Positions 1 to 13,394 of a stretch of DNA of 64,000 nt are shown here, one piece after another. Made by a program: the position numbers and the translations under genes. The notes under the pieces were generated by a model. That model was not told the origin of the DNA. It saw only the letters and a list, made by a program, of their open reading frames with translations, and did no database searches. The first letter of the stretch is position 1, and every line of letters begins with the position of its first letter. This DNA comes from Diprion similis. Lineage: Eukaryota > Arthropoda > Insecta > Hymenoptera > Diprionidae. The DNA is taken from assembly GCF_021155765.1 (NCBI RefSeq), contig NC_060112.1:17856001-17920000 (forward strand), written 5' to 3'.

Positions 1-3000
1 CTAGGCATCTCGGTCAAGTCTTTACGCTTTGAATTGCATCAGAAAATGTCTTCACTCTATGGGATCACTCTATTTCCCTCTCTTTCTCTGCAGATGCCAA
101 ATGCACGAATTAATTAATATAATATTTATCGCAATGAAGCTCTTACAGCTGAATGATTTTATCTTGCACAATCGACAGATAACCTCCGCGAAACTGAAAG
201 AAATTCCCAGTCGATTTTCTGATAATATGCAATACATAGCAAGTTCAACAATTTTCAAATCTACTATGTTATAATGCATATAGTAATAATTGACTCAATT
301 TTAAAAACGATTCATTGCGGTGATGATTAGAGACGATCGTCAATGCACAAGACTGCAATTTGCCACCCCACGTGGTCGGGATTTTCCGATTCTCACTAAT
401 TGTCGAAACAGACGCTGAAGCATACGTGATTAATTAAATGTGAGAAGCCTGAACTCGTGACTCCAGTTTATAGCCATAGGCGTAGATGCGAACAGGATTA
501 CACCACGAAATATTACATTATTAAATTCTACCCGCAGTCACGAATCCATCACCACGACGTTGGACACTCGAGTGACCCGGTCTAGCCCTTGATGACTGTT
601 TCGTAAATCGTATTAAGTCCCTCTACTGGCTGCACGTGGTCCGTGAGGTCCATCTGAATGACGCTACAGCCGACAGTTGCACAAGAAATTTTAATATTTT
701 ATTTATTTTTCTATACTATATAAAAATATTCTACAAAACTGTCGTGAGGTCGTTTTTATTCATCTCTTTTACGAATGATCGTGCCAAAAACCTACATTGA
801 AACTGTACACGGACTGGATTGAACGTAAGAATGATGTAACACTATTTCAACATTGCGGGGTCATGTTCTGGTGTATAACAGCACGAGGGACCGAAGCCCG
901 ATAAATTTCCCTGAAAATTTCTGGATATGACTTTTAAAAGGACCTCAACATTCTACACCTATACTGTGCAAAGTTTTACAGCGTTTCTTTTTCGTTTTCT
1001 TGTTTTTCTTTGATCTCGTTCAATACCCCCCCCCCCACCAAAGATTCCATCTAATCGCGCCAAGAACGATTGGATTTTTCACAAACGCAAACAAAATATG
1101 TAATATAACGGATCAGAGATGAAACTCAATTAATCCCACCCGATGCGAAGTAATATCAAAGTTACAATACAACAAAGCATCGAATATGAGCGAAGAAGAA
1201 GACGGACTTTCGTGTAGTACAAATAATAATATAATGTCGACAGCAATAATGATGATAATTCGGACAACTTTTGGATGATCCTTTAACCCAGACTGTCGTA
1301 TCTACTTTTTTCCTCGCATCCATTGATACTTATGCCCTTGACGTTGATTCAAGTAACTCGGGGCCATATTACGACATCAAAGTTTGTTCTTCGTTTTTTG
1401 ATTAAATGGGTAGACGTGAACCGAATCTCTGTTCCCCTAGTTACGCGAAATGTTCACGCGACTGCATTTATTGGACTTTGATCAAAAACGAATCATCGAA
1501 TATGCGTGAGGAACTTGGAAGGATTCAGTCTATTGGGTCAGGAAGATTGATTTTATCAGTGCCGAAAATAGATGGGCGATTCTAATTTTACTGTGCAGCA
1601 GAGTATCATTTTGGGACGACTAGCTGTTATAAAATCGTTATCCAAGATAAGATAACATCTCGTTATTAATATTGCGGATTTGCTAAATTTAACCACGTCG
1701 TGTTTCATTATTCTGTTACCAGATCGTTTACCCGTAATTGTCGATAAATGAAGGGGACTCTTTCATGACACGCGACCCCACAACTTATAGCTACAGTTTG
1801 AAAAGCAACAAGTGATTCTCTTCGAAAGCCTGCAATTATGCAAATACTTGTCTTCCTTCTCGATTCCGTAGGAAACTTTAGCAAAACTTTCCTTTTTTAG
1901 TAGGAAGATGAACTTGAAACGATGTAAACTTTTACCAGCCTGTCATTACGCCCTAGATTGCCATGCCCAGAATAATGAAAAAAAAAAAATTTCTTTCCCG
2001 GTTGGTTTTTTACAGTAACGTTATGTATTATAATACTTCTACGAAACTGGTGACAACCTTCCAACGTACAAGCTTATAATAGGTGATAAACGATCGTGCC
2101 AAGTCAAGACGTGCTTTCCAGCACGACTTGAATTTCACGAGAAAGTCTAACGTCTCTGTGTACCTCGAATCAACACACGAATACGTACAACGTGCAGCGA
2201 GTGGTCCGTTCTATTCACTCGAAACCATTTGACACGTTTTTATTCTACCTAATCCTCGTTTTTGCCATATTCGAATCAACTGGGCTTCGCCCATCCCTTT
2301 TCACCAAAGTCCATATTTCCTCACGAAACGGCCGAATGTACGAATTAATGTAACAATCCACTTGTTACCTCTCCGTATTTCCAACAGCCATTTTATTAAT
2401 ATCTCGTCAACTTCCGTAAACGAAAAAGTATCGTTCTGAATTGAGATGTAATTACGTGAAGAGATGCGAAGACAGTTTCGTCGACTTGAAAATTTTACTT
2501 TCCTGATAATGACACGGACCTCCCTTACCAAGGTCTTACTTTCGTCATTTCTCGACATGCGAATGAACTAGCTGAAAAGAAAGAAGGATGACCCCAAAAT
2601 TGTAAATCATTGATTAAATTATTCTAGTACCCTGAATAAGCACTCGTTGGCCAACATGATGCAACACGTATTCGATTAATCATCACCATCGTCATGTTCG
2701 CGAGAGTTTCGAAGGCTCGCACGTAGATTCGGTTGATTGTGTGTAGATACGTACGTACCATCCATTCGTCGAACGCGCCAAGAATAGAACAAGAGATTTC
2801 TTTTGGACACACTGATTCACCGTCGAGCCTTCAACAATTAGCCAACTGTTCGAATCGCCTCTCTAAGATCCGTGAAAGTTACTTCCTACCAGTGTCCAAA
2901 AGCTCAAAGGCGGTACCAATTGTCGAGTGTAAGTCAACCGTGCCAATTACTCACAGGCGTAATTATATTCTCGGCTTTTTCTGGGTCGACCCGAATTTTC

Positions 3001-4346
3001 ATTCATACACTTTCGCATCCTGGATTCCAATTTCACCTCAACGATTAGCCTCGAAGAGTACAGAAACTGCGATTCTGAATGGAAGCCTCCTGCAGAAATA
3101 ATCAGGATCTCCGTTTCGCGTCTACCAACAACGACGCGAGTCGATCACGTCACTCTAACAAGCATCGTAGAGATATTTCGCGGAGTTACGATATCGGCAA
3201 GTTCAATGACGCAATCGCGCCTCCGTTTCATTCAACCGTTATAGTGATGCCGGCGTAACGTCGTCCGCGAAATTTGGCTCTGGGACCCCCACAATTCGCG
3301 GTTTCCACGCCTTAGCGTCGTCAATTGCGTAACAAGTAGTACGTTGTACCTCTGCAATATATAGACACCCTGCTACGTAAATCTTGATTTTTCGTGTTAA
3401 GATAAAAATCTTATGGAATCCGCCCTATCTTATCAGTTTATCAGACGGCAGACGGTTACAATCGAATGTCAAATTCCAATTTCGAGCAGCTGCAAATTCC
3501 TCACCCTGCGGGACCGCGTGGAAGGACGTTGACTCGTAACACGTGTCAAGATAACCATCCTCGTCCATGAAACGACGAATCTTCGACAATTCTTTCGCTG
3601 CACCGGATTTTGCACGCTTGACTTAACTCACTTCGACTCACGTAGTAGCTTATAAGCTTATAGTTAGACAAGCTTAGTTTCTTAGAATCGGTGCTAATTG
3701 CTGCCATCTTACAAAATGCAAGGTGATCGTTGGATGCACACGTCACAATCGCAAGGCTTTATCTAATCCTGGTGCAGTTCTTCGAATGAGCTAGCAAATC
3801 GGTAAGAAAGTTGAATGAGAAAAATTAAAAAAAAATGAACCAATTTCAATGGTAATAAATATAGTCGCTATGCCTCTTGTCAACGACGAGTAAGTATAGT
3901 GCCTGTCATGTCGTCTGTAAACAGAATCTGCATACACGGTATGACGAAACAAATGGCAAGAAAGATTTCATCCCAGCTTGAGGACTTAAGGAATATATGA
4001 GAGTATATAGCTACTGATAAGAGTATACATATAAGAGAGGTCCGAATATGTATTTATTGCGGGATGAATGGAAACGATTGCAGGTGCAAATATTTTCGGT
4101 TTCAAAGATGCACGTTTATGTACACCTAATTCTGCTCGATTGATGGACGGTAGAATATCGGAACATGTAGTTTAGCGGCGAAACAGCGTTACATGCAGGG
4201 CGCGTGGAGAGGCGTCGTTCAAAGACACGCTCCTTAATTCGTCCTTGATGAGTAAGGTCAGTTCGTTCACCGTCGTAGTAACGTGTGTACGTATGTACCT
4301 ACGTATTATACATGTATGTACTTTTACGAAAGGCCCGACCTTGCGT

Positions 4347-4367
4347 ACGAGCCACGAGCCACGAGCC
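4347..4367. repeat. Short tandem repeat, 7-bp unit x3
   Basis: Three perfect head-to-tail copies of ACGAGCC are followed by a degenerating copy. It is a minor minisatellite with no evident function. Confidence 0.85.
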
Positions 4368-6120
4368 AGAAGTCAAACTGGTTTTTTCACTGAAAAATGG
4401 TACACGTAAGACAATTTGCGGCGAAATGGTTACACTTGTGGTTATACATATATAGGCACAATACCCGTATTCCTGCAGCTGCGATGTGTATAATATTATA
4501 TAAAAATAGAACGGTGTTGATTATTTTCGGCCGACAGTCTCGTAACCGGTACGAAATTTTACGACCAAGTGTTGGAGAATCCGGTTATTACAGCTACGCG
4601 ATATTAGGAGAATTCTAAATTTAGAATGATAGTAACACCGGAGACTGGGCGATCGTTGTTACAACCGCCTCATTTAAGGAATCGAAAACGATGATTTCTG
4701 ACCTACGTCAACGTTTATTTCGTAAAATATCGCTTTGAAATTTGTGATCAAGTCTCTGGTAAGGACGAAATTGGAAGTGAATTCGTTGACTACCTACTTT
4801 CACGAGAAATCGAGATGATGAAAAGAAAATTCTTTGCCCGGGATTGACCGAAACGCCGATTGCGATTTTTGGACATTCGCGTCTTGGCGCAAGCGTCCGA
4901 GGTGTTAAATCCGTTTTATCGAGAATCCTTTCGCAACTTTCAATAATCTTGAGCCTCGCTGACGTCCTCGCTCAATTTAACACGCTTATTATATGCGCAG
5001 TTTTTGACAGCCTCGAGTGGCCAGGAGTTGAGCTGTTGTTTGTACTTTTCGAAATTTAGCAATTCAAAGACGGGGAATTTCAACGTTCACGTTTCTTCAC
5101 ACCGCATCGGTAATTACATTATGTTTAAAATATACTCGGATTACCGAGAATGCCGGACCGCGCATCTTTGAACAGAAACAGAAATTTACAGCTAATCAAA
5201 ATTCTCAGGGAGAACTCACCAGCTTATTATTATTATGTAACCCTCCATTATAAATTGTAATAAAAACGGTGCGAAACGTTACTCGGGTATTAAAATACTC
5301 GCACTATACTTCACCCGAACTTCGTTTATCGATTCGTCGTTCAAAAACATTCAGTGGCAATTTCGCACCCTCACATAGATAATATAATCCACCCTTCTTC
5401 GCACCTTTCATGAAAACTTCAGGCACAAGTCTACAATTAAGAAGAAATGCAGTTTCATTTATCTACACCGCACTCTGACACCGCAACCGCAGGTATTTAA
5501 AAAACGATTACGACGACGACGGCTCGACCGAGGCTGTAAAATTTCACCCAAGTCAGTAGAGTCCTTTCGCATCGGGATTTCCGTTTGGCTCGGCGATTTT
5601 TCTGCATTAAAGGTATTTAATCCATGAGCTGATCTCGGTTGATTTATCCGCAGGGTGGCCGATAAAAAACGGGCTTGGGAAGTTCTGCTGGAATCCAGTC
5701 GTCCTGCTAGAAACTCCGGAGCTGAAAGCACCTTGCTTGCAGGATGTAGGCTGTAGGCTGTAGCAGGGAGGCTGTGCATGTGCGGTCTATTCGACTCTGC
5801 GTCATGCGACGGTATTTCCCATGATATTCTTTTGTCTTGCTTAAGCTGCTCCGAGGATTTGCTGCCGGCCAGTTCAAGTAACGTCTGTTGAAAGGAGCTC
5901 CATTATACATGAGGCCGATAAACTCGAGAAGAGAAATCTAACGTTGGAAGATTCTGATCAATCATGCAAGAGTGCCTAGATCCGTGTATAATCTATATAC
6001 TTGTATGGTAGGTATGTAATTGCGGGATGAGGGAACAGTGACGAATCGCAATTTTTAAATTAATAACGTAAGTCTGTCTGCTCTGTGATACACGAGGGCA
6101 TCGATCGTAGTCTGAATAAA

Positions 6121-6138
6121 GAGAGAGAGAGAGAGAGA
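6121..6138. repeat. (GA)9 microsatellite
   Basis: An uninterrupted GA dinucleotide run, one of several purine/pyrimidine tracts in the window. Confidence 0.9.
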
Positions 6139-7553
6139 AGCGTTCATTCGTTTTGGGACAAGTCTCCTTGGACGGGGATATGAACAGTGCATAGAGAAAG
6201 CAGTAAAAAATGAATAACGTATAAACTAAATGGTATAAGGAAGCAAAAAATTAAAACTAGCACTAAATTAAGAAAGTAGAAGTGAAGAGATCAAAACTAT
6301 AGATAAACGAGTAGATAGATAATAATAAATGAATACAGAATGTAGAAATGTAAAAATAAATAGAAATATAGATAAAACGTATAAATAAAGAAAGAAACAA
6401 GAAAGACAGAGATAATTTCGTGAATTTTTATATCTTCCATCTGTAAAACAGGGACAAGGTTAGTACTGAACATACACTGATTATTCGACTGAATTGTTAC
6501 TAAAAATTTAATTCCTGTTACCTTGCAGGTAAAATCGCAGATCACCTCTAACCTTTTTCTCGCTTTTTCTTCGCGGGAATACCACGAAGGTGTAACCACT
6601 TGTACCTTTTGTATGCATTCAGATCACAGCTGCAGCAGCGATGGCGGAAACCCAAAAACGGGTATTAAACTAGAGCAATAAAAACGAAGGTGAGTCCATG
6701 AATCCGATGAGTCGTGATATTTATAACGTGGTCACGTATCGGTTACTTTTTGTTTGATACACCTGTGACGTATTTACCAGGAAAGGTTCAACCATCGACT
6801 GGGATAAAGCATAAATTTCGGGTTTTCGCCAAATAATTATTGTATGCACGTTCTTGTTATTGTTCGCTGAGAAAATGTTTTCTTTCCTGCATAATTCCCA
6901 GAATTATTCATTTGATCTGCGTCGACAATGGATCACATGACTGTAATATAGTGGAATATTTCATTGCATGTTATATATGTATGTATCCACTCGGTGGGAA
7001 ATTAGCGAATTTTCGAGAAACGATAAAATGCATAACATATTGTTACCAATCCGCGAGATTAATTAGGACGCAGTTTGTATTCAAGGAACTATTTTATGGC
7101 AGATTTCGTGTTAATCGTTAAAAACGGGTCGAAGAAACGCTTATAACATAGATACGAAAGTTTTACCGAATGGCAATTGCGATCATTTATTACTGAGAAT
7201 ACTTTACAAATATTTCACTGTTTTCCAAAATAAGCACACGTGATTATGATTCATATTTTCCATTTTGTGGAAAAGGAGCAAACAACACGGTTTCAAATTT
7301 GTTAAAGGTAAAATCTGGAACAAATCGTGGTATAACTTTATAGATATTCGTGGTAATTGAAACAAAGATGTCTCGAGTACGACGAAGAAAAACTGTCACT
7401 GCAGCTGAGAGCATTCTCGATCTCGATGCAGTTTTAAAATTAATACAAAGTAAGAAGGTTTCGGTAAAGATCGACGCCATCTTGAGTCATTCACACGCTA
7501 CAATTGCATCCAATTAATGAATTCCCATACAGTTATATACATTTTAATGTAAA

Positions 7554-7784
7554 TGTACAGTAATGTTCACTAATCCCTTGAACTTCAGGATAACTTGTTT
7601 GAGGTTCAAGACAAAATGCGAGTCTCGATTCTACAGGAATTTTGTAACAGTGACTATCGATGCAGCCAACGTGAAAGATTGGAAGGCATTGTCGCATAAT
7701 TCGTATAGAATCGAACTCGCATTTCCTTTCGAACCTCAAACAAGTTAGCCAGAAGCCCAAGGCATTAATGAACATTACTGTACA
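7554..7784. repeat. Long inverted repeat (hairpin element 1), arms ~100 nt
   Basis: The sequence reads nearly the same on both strands. The left arm begins TGTACAGTAATGTTCA at 7554 and the right arm ends with its complement at 7784. Over the outer 70 nt the arms align without gaps at about 86% identity. One single-base bulge near 7622 follows, and pairing then continues to about 7655 against about 7683, leaving a loop of roughly 27 nt. Because of this symmetry both strands carry open frames (7563-7748 + and 7533-7775 -) encoding similar peptides; these are by-products, not genes. I see no clear target-site duplication. It could be a non-autonomous foldback transposon or MITE, or a transcribed long hairpin RNA. 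Confidence 0.88.
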
Positions 7785-8478
7785 GGCGTAAAGGATGATT
7801 TGAAATCAATTGAAAATTGTTTCGTGTTGAATCACGCCGATAATCAGTAGTTCGCAGGTGTCAACGGGGGCCGAAGATAAATATCAGGTGTTCATACAAT
7901 AAGGCGTGGATATTTGCACGGTGTAGTTATGTACGTATACCTACATATAGAGCATCATCATCGATATTTTGCACCGATGTATGGAAATCAATAGAAGGTA
8001 TACAATCTCATTTTTGATTCGACATGCGTAATACATTACGTGTCTCGGGTTGGTTATAGATGCATATTATAGCAATACGAGTTACGTGCTCATTCATATT
8101 CCTTTGCTTGCAGTTTCGACGTATCCATGGTGCTCCCCTCCTCCTCCTTCTCTTTTCCGATGTGTTGTACTCTTCGTGATTCCATGTAATACATGCGTAC
8201 ACAGGTGTGTACATTGCGACACAAGACCTACGCGGATGCAAATCTCTTCGTACATTGATTCGTTATTGAAACACACTCTCCTTGTCCCTTCTCAAGCCAT
8301 GGCCATACACATACCACCATACCCTGGGTCGAAAGAAATCAACGACGATACGTCCGTACGTGCAATGTGAAACCATCGATACGTGATTATTTAATGTTGG
8401 AAAATTTCGTCGTGCAGATGCGGCAAACAAACTCCGAGACGACTGAAAAGTAATCTGCATGTACACACGGGGGCAGTA

Positions 8479-8706
8479 ATTCTGAGATGGCTAATTTTTC
8501 AGACAAGTCCGTCACGTTGGCAATGCGGAATCCGCCCGCAGCGCCACCGCCGGCCGACCGTTAAACAGGCTCGATCTTTCTAACCATGAAAGAACCCGAC
8601 CATAAAAAAATCGAAATGAATTTGCGACTGGCCGGCGGTGATACTGCGTACGGATTCCGCATTGCCAACGTAATCGACTCGGTTGAAGAATTAGCCATCT
8701 CAGAAT
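8479..8706. repeat. Long inverted repeat (hairpin element 2), arms ~85 nt
   Basis: The left arm starts ATTCTGAGATGGCTAATT at 8479 and matches the reverse complement of the sequence ending at 8706. A stretch of 18 bases (ACGTTGGCAATGCGGAAT and neighbours) is perfect between the arms, as is CACCGCCGGCC further in. Arm identity is about 80% to around 8560/8625, with a weakly paired centre that has its own small stem. It is more GC-rich than its surroundings. The arm sequences differ from those of the hairpin at 7554, so it is a separate family. No target-site duplication was recognised. Confidence 0.87.
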
Positions 8707-9688
8707 GAGTGCGCTCGTGTGTAATTGTCCTGCGATTTTACCTTGAACGATAAACGAACGATATTTTCCTTGTGTAACGCGTCGAATAAAGATTTGAAAA
8801 TCGGGACAATATGCAGTCGAGTCACTCACGCGCAATTGTATCCTTAAGAGACATTTTGACTCATTGACAATGCGATTTTTTCAGACGCGGATATACCTAC
8901 GCAAGTTCAGTGCTGTACAGTAATTTTGGTAATCCCGTTCTATCCCATTCACAATTGTTCAATGCGGACAGACATATATTCTCAGATTCTTCTATGCGTT
9001 ATTATATTTTACTCGGATATGTCCTGATCGATCTTTAATTTTTTCATTTTTCGATACTTCAATATTTACAGAATTACATTTTCAGTGATCATGACATAGT
9101 GGCTTGAAAAAAGATGGTGTAACATATTAATAGAATATACGAGCAAAAAAAGATTTTCCTTAAAAATTAAATTTGAACTTGTTACTTACAAAAATTTGAC
9201 AACCTTATCGGCGTAAATGTTAGTTTAGCGTCACTTCGTGTAGAAGTAATCTAATGGTTGGAATTCAAAGATACCGATGATCAACCTTGAAATCAATACA
9301 CCGCGATTGATCTATAATCAATGGATGACGCGGCATATAGAAAAACCCCGTAGTTTATAAATTATCAATAATATCGGAGTAAAAATCGCTCAGATTTTGC
9401 TACACCCATACCCGTTCACTGATTAGCATAATCTCTCCGAAATTTCTTTTATACTACTGTATACCTGTTGCGTTGTTAATATTTTTCCAAATCCCCCGGA
9501 TCCGACGGGGATAAAACATTGCATGTTATACAGTGCATCGAAAGGTGGTTGACGAGCACCGTCATTGATATCGGCGGGATTCCCTGACAGACGGTTTTAT
9601 GACGCTAGATTTAAAGCTGAACACCGCCTGGTTTCGTACATAATGGGAGAACTTTGACGGCAATCAGTTGCGCTGTTTGCCCAGCCTA

Positions 9689-9694
<6 letters not shown>

Positions 9695-9730
<36 letters not shown>
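9695..9730. repeat. (CT)18 microsatellite
   Basis: Uninterrupted CT run of about 36 bp. It creates the Leu-Ser run of a spurious + strand frame at 9668-9931. Confidence 0.93.
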
Positions 9731-9732
<2 letters not shown>

Positions 9733-10588
9733 GGGATTAAATACAGGGCTCAACTTTCAAAGCATTGGCGGCACTTCCTCTTCGATATATGTTATATATC
9801 GCCTCGTCGGTAAAGCTTTTGAGAATAATTGCTCCTACGTATACTTACGGATCAGGATGCAGGTGTATTATAAACGCGTAAGCGAGAATCTGCAGAATGC
9901 GTCATGGAGGAAAGTGTTCGCTATCAGTTAATCACTTTCGTCCGACATTGACCGGGTGTATCAACCAAAGACGGATGTCAGGCAATCTGCCAACGGAAGG
10001 TTTTTCGGGTGAACTGTACGTGTCGATGCGTTAATCGGCCGTAATCCATCCATTTTCATCCTTCAGCCTGAATATTTACTCTGTCGCCGAGTTGATAATC
10101 CGAAAATTGATTTTTCACTCTTCACTAATTGCATATAGCAGGTACAGCAGAGATTTTATACGTTGAGCAATGGTCTCACGTGTATGAGCAGAAGAATTAA
10201 GCGTATGAAAACCAATTTCGCTTTTGCAATAAATTTTTGTTCAAGAATGTTATTTCCGACACACTGGATATTAAAATTAATTAACACGACTCTGCAATAA
10301 ATTTTCCCATCCCAGCTGTAGTACCGATGTATATGTAACATACCACGTATATGTATAGGTATACAAGCGTGGGAAAATTTTCTACGTTCGATGTTGCTGC
10401 ATTTTTTCACGATAGCTCATATCATCGTGGCGTGGCTTTTTAGTGTGTATGCAGCAACCGGGAATCGTCTGCAGCATATGTTTTATATCTCAATTCCCGT
10501 TAAGTCTTATCAACTTATCACTGTTCGACATCAGCAGCGGTAAATTGCCTCGAGTGATATATGCCGACGCAATAAAGCCGAGTCTATC

Positions 10589-10594
<6 letters not shown>

Positions 10595-10626
<32 letters not shown>
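10595..10626. repeat. (TC)16 microsatellite
   Basis: Uninterrupted TC run preceded by TCTA interruptions. It lies inside a spurious + frame at 10443-10829. Confidence 0.92.
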
Positions 10627-10630
<4 letters not shown>

Positions 10631-11316
10631 TTTTTTTACCCAGATGCAAATGCGTCGCCATTATAGATGTACCCTCGAGGCTACGGAGGGTGCTTTTGAC
10701 CTGCGGCAAGAGTTCAAATTGTTAAAACTTGGTTTCCTAAGCCGCGAATCAACGGATGATAGATTTAATTTTGGTATTTGCCGCTTACAGCGTGAGCGCC
10801 TGCAGCGCGTTATTGTGTTTTTCGTATAATTGCAACGTGGGAGATATAATAATGAATGAGCGTCGGGTAAAAGAAAAGAAATAGGAAAACAAGAGAAAAA
10901 TACGCGATAAAAGGGGATAACGAATCCAGACGGGGCGTCGTAAATCAGGGACGATCACAGAGGATTTCACAACTCCACAAAATAATACAACTAATCCATC
11001 CTCTATCTTCTTGCCCACAATTTTTCTAAAAATAATATCACATTATTATATCCAATTGCATTGTGTTATCCCCACTTCCCACCGAATTTTGACCCCTCGC
11101 GCCTTCTTCTTCTTCTTCTTCGTCATCTAGGTAATTTCCGCTGCAGTCTGATCCAATTCAAACTGCTTTGCTGTTCGGCGAAGTAACCAGTTTTGAGAAG
11201 GATACTGGAGCGATGACGTTGACGATCTCAAAAGCGTCATCGAAGTCACAAATGCGTAACCAGTTTTTTTTTTTACACATTCATGTATCCGTGCATTCAT
11301 GAAGTTTGTTTGTTCT

Positions 11317-11343
<27 letters not shown>
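11317..11343. repeat. (TC)n microsatellite with degenerate tail
   Basis: Pure TC run, followed to about 11370 by imperfect pyrimidine sequence (TTTCTGTCTTTCTCTC and similar). Confidence 0.9.
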
Positions 11344-11351
<8 letters not shown>

Positions 11352-11778
11352 TTCTCTCTCCCTCTCTCTGGGCTTCCCTCGCTCGCTCTAATTACTAGAT
11401 GACTGGGCACTTGGCCGCAAATCTCGCCTCCCTGTAACCTCGGGACTTCACAGCTGTGAAATATTTCAACTCAGCATCTCTCCCGGTATCGGATTCTTAC
11501 GTCACAAGCATCACAGAGCCTGGTAACTCGTTATACGAGCGTAAAGCGTAGCGAAACAATTTTCTAAGGTCTTAAAAAAAAAAAATCCCCCGCTGCATGC
11601 ATGATTCGTCGACATTTCGCTGTACCTACACAGATCATCCGGTACAACATATTACACCGAATAAAACCGCTTCTTACCACCGCCGTTACCGAGATCGCGT
11701 ACAGTCCGCGAAATTACCAGATTAAATGTTGGTGTTAATCTCTTCTTAAAAATGATCGGGAATACCGTTACTAGAGCA

Positions 11779-11803
11779 TTTTTTTTTTTTTTTTTTTTTT
11801 TTT
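11779..11803. repeat. Poly-T tract, 25 nt
   Basis: Homopolymer run of T. On the - strand it could be the A-tail of an old retroposed insertion, but no element body is recognisable upstream. Confidence 0.85.
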
Positions 11804-13394
11804 CTTCTCGTTCATCATAAATATCTCTTTTTCTGCAGCCATACAGCAAACGTGTGTATAAATAAATACTACGTTGTATAATTATAGCTGGAGTTTCAAG
11901 CAACGACATTGCCGATTTTTTGTTGAAAAAAAACGATGGTGAAAATTCTAGGATTATTATTATTATTATTATTCACAAGTACATATCGCAGTCTACCGTA
12001 AATAATTTCATTACATAGCAATGCTTTTGCAGAGTGTAAATGTTAAGCAAAATTGCTGAAGAATGCAAACGCGGTTGCGGACATTCTTCTTCATAATTCT
12101 TAACCGGACCCAAAAGTTTTAATTACGACAAAATTCCACATTCGTCCCGAACTCTGACTCAATGACTTTTTCCCCAATTTACAAGATATAAAAAAAAAAA
12201 TAAAATAAAATAAAATAATCAAATAAACCACTCATTCCGCGGAATAATGAAACTTCCAAGACTTCAACAAATCCTGCAATATTTTTACCAGATTTCTGTG
12301 ACTATAATATTTGAAATAACGAAGCACAAGAAATCATGAAACCAGAGAGCCTGTTGATTTTCTATGTATATATCAACTAGATCAAAACCTGGCGACCAGG
12401 CGATAATATATAGTGTGATTGCTTCACTGTCATATTTCGACTCGAAAAAGCATTCGTAACTTTGTCTACATATAGATAGAAGTAAATAATGGGTATAGAT
12501 AAAATTTTCAGCAGAATTTTGCCACTTTACGGATTATTAGCATTAAAAAAAGAGTTTCTTTTTTACAAAACATTCTTTGTTGTTGTTTGTTTCTCACTGT
12601 TTTTTTTCTTCTTCTTCTTTTTTGACATTTTTCATTTTTTCTTCCGCCACACTTTTAAGCCTCGATTTCTGACGTTAAAAACTTCGCCGAACAAATTTGC
12701 AACAAAGTCTCGTTTAAAACGTCACGGAAAAACCGCATCCCAAAGTCCTCATTACGCACCGAGCTCCGATACTTTTTTTTTATTTTTCTCACGAAACCGT
12801 CGTGCAGCCTGAGTCGGTGACTCGTGACCCTTGACCTCCGGAAGGCCAAACCCATTTAAGTTGAAAATGACGTAGTATTAAGTTGGGTACCACGGTTCGA
12901 CTTTTTTTGGTTGGGAAGAATTCTGAAAATATAATTCAAGGAAGTTGTGGTCCGGTTTTGTTATTTTATTTGATACATTTTTCTTTATTTTTATTTCGCC
13001 GAATTTCTCTTTCGTTTCCTCAATAATATGCAGTGACCACCACATCTGTAAATCACAGAAAATGTGGTGAAATGACGTTGCCACGTGGGCGTTTTTTCTT
13101 TTTTTTTTTTTTTTTTTCTTAACCTCTCGAGCAGCGAATTCTTCAAAATAACACAAAGAAGGACACTCTGTTTTCGTCTGGATAATCAATCATTGCTTTT
13201 TGAGAATTCAGTATGCAGAAATGTCTCCGGGATAAGATGAGAGTAACACTGGAATTATTCGATTGAAGTTTTCTTACTGTAAAAATTAATTTTCGCAAAA
13301 TCAATGTGGAAACTAAATAATATATAATCATAACTGTAAAGATCAAACCACAGACTCAATCATCGCCAATTCAAGAGGCTACTTCACTCAAACT

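Larger units (their letters stand above)
1..7553. other. Intergenic or intronic DNA without a supported gene
   Basis: I see no convincing gene here. Open frames are short, mostly lack a good ATG context, show no recognisable domain and are not joined by paired splice sites. The longest open frames, 2733-3101 (+) and 5459-5779 (-), look like chance. The sequence is AT-rich with short homopolymers, for example a C run near 1027-1036, and small simple repeats listed separately. It could belong to a long intron or to the 5' flank of a gene outside the window. Confidence 0.6.
8707..13394. other. Gene-free AT-rich DNA with pyrimidine microsatellites
   Basis: No supported coding region. Short open frames here are driven by CT repeats (runs of Ser-Leu) or poly-T (Phe runs). 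The stretch holds three CT tracts and several long T runs, annotated separately. Confidence 0.6.

Noticed and set aside
2733..3101. 122-codon + frame, the longest in the first 28 kb
   Set aside because: It opens with TTG, has no domain or compositional bias, an overlapping opposite-strand frame of similar quality, and no supporting splice sites.
7533..7775. Opposite-strand frames with similar peptides at 7533-7775 (-) and 7563-7748 (+)
   Set aside because: The similarity follows directly from the inverted repeat; neither has independent coding evidence.
9668..9931. + frame with a signal-peptide-like Leu/Ser run
   Set aside because: The hydrophobic run is the CT microsatellite and the downstream sequence is not protein-like.
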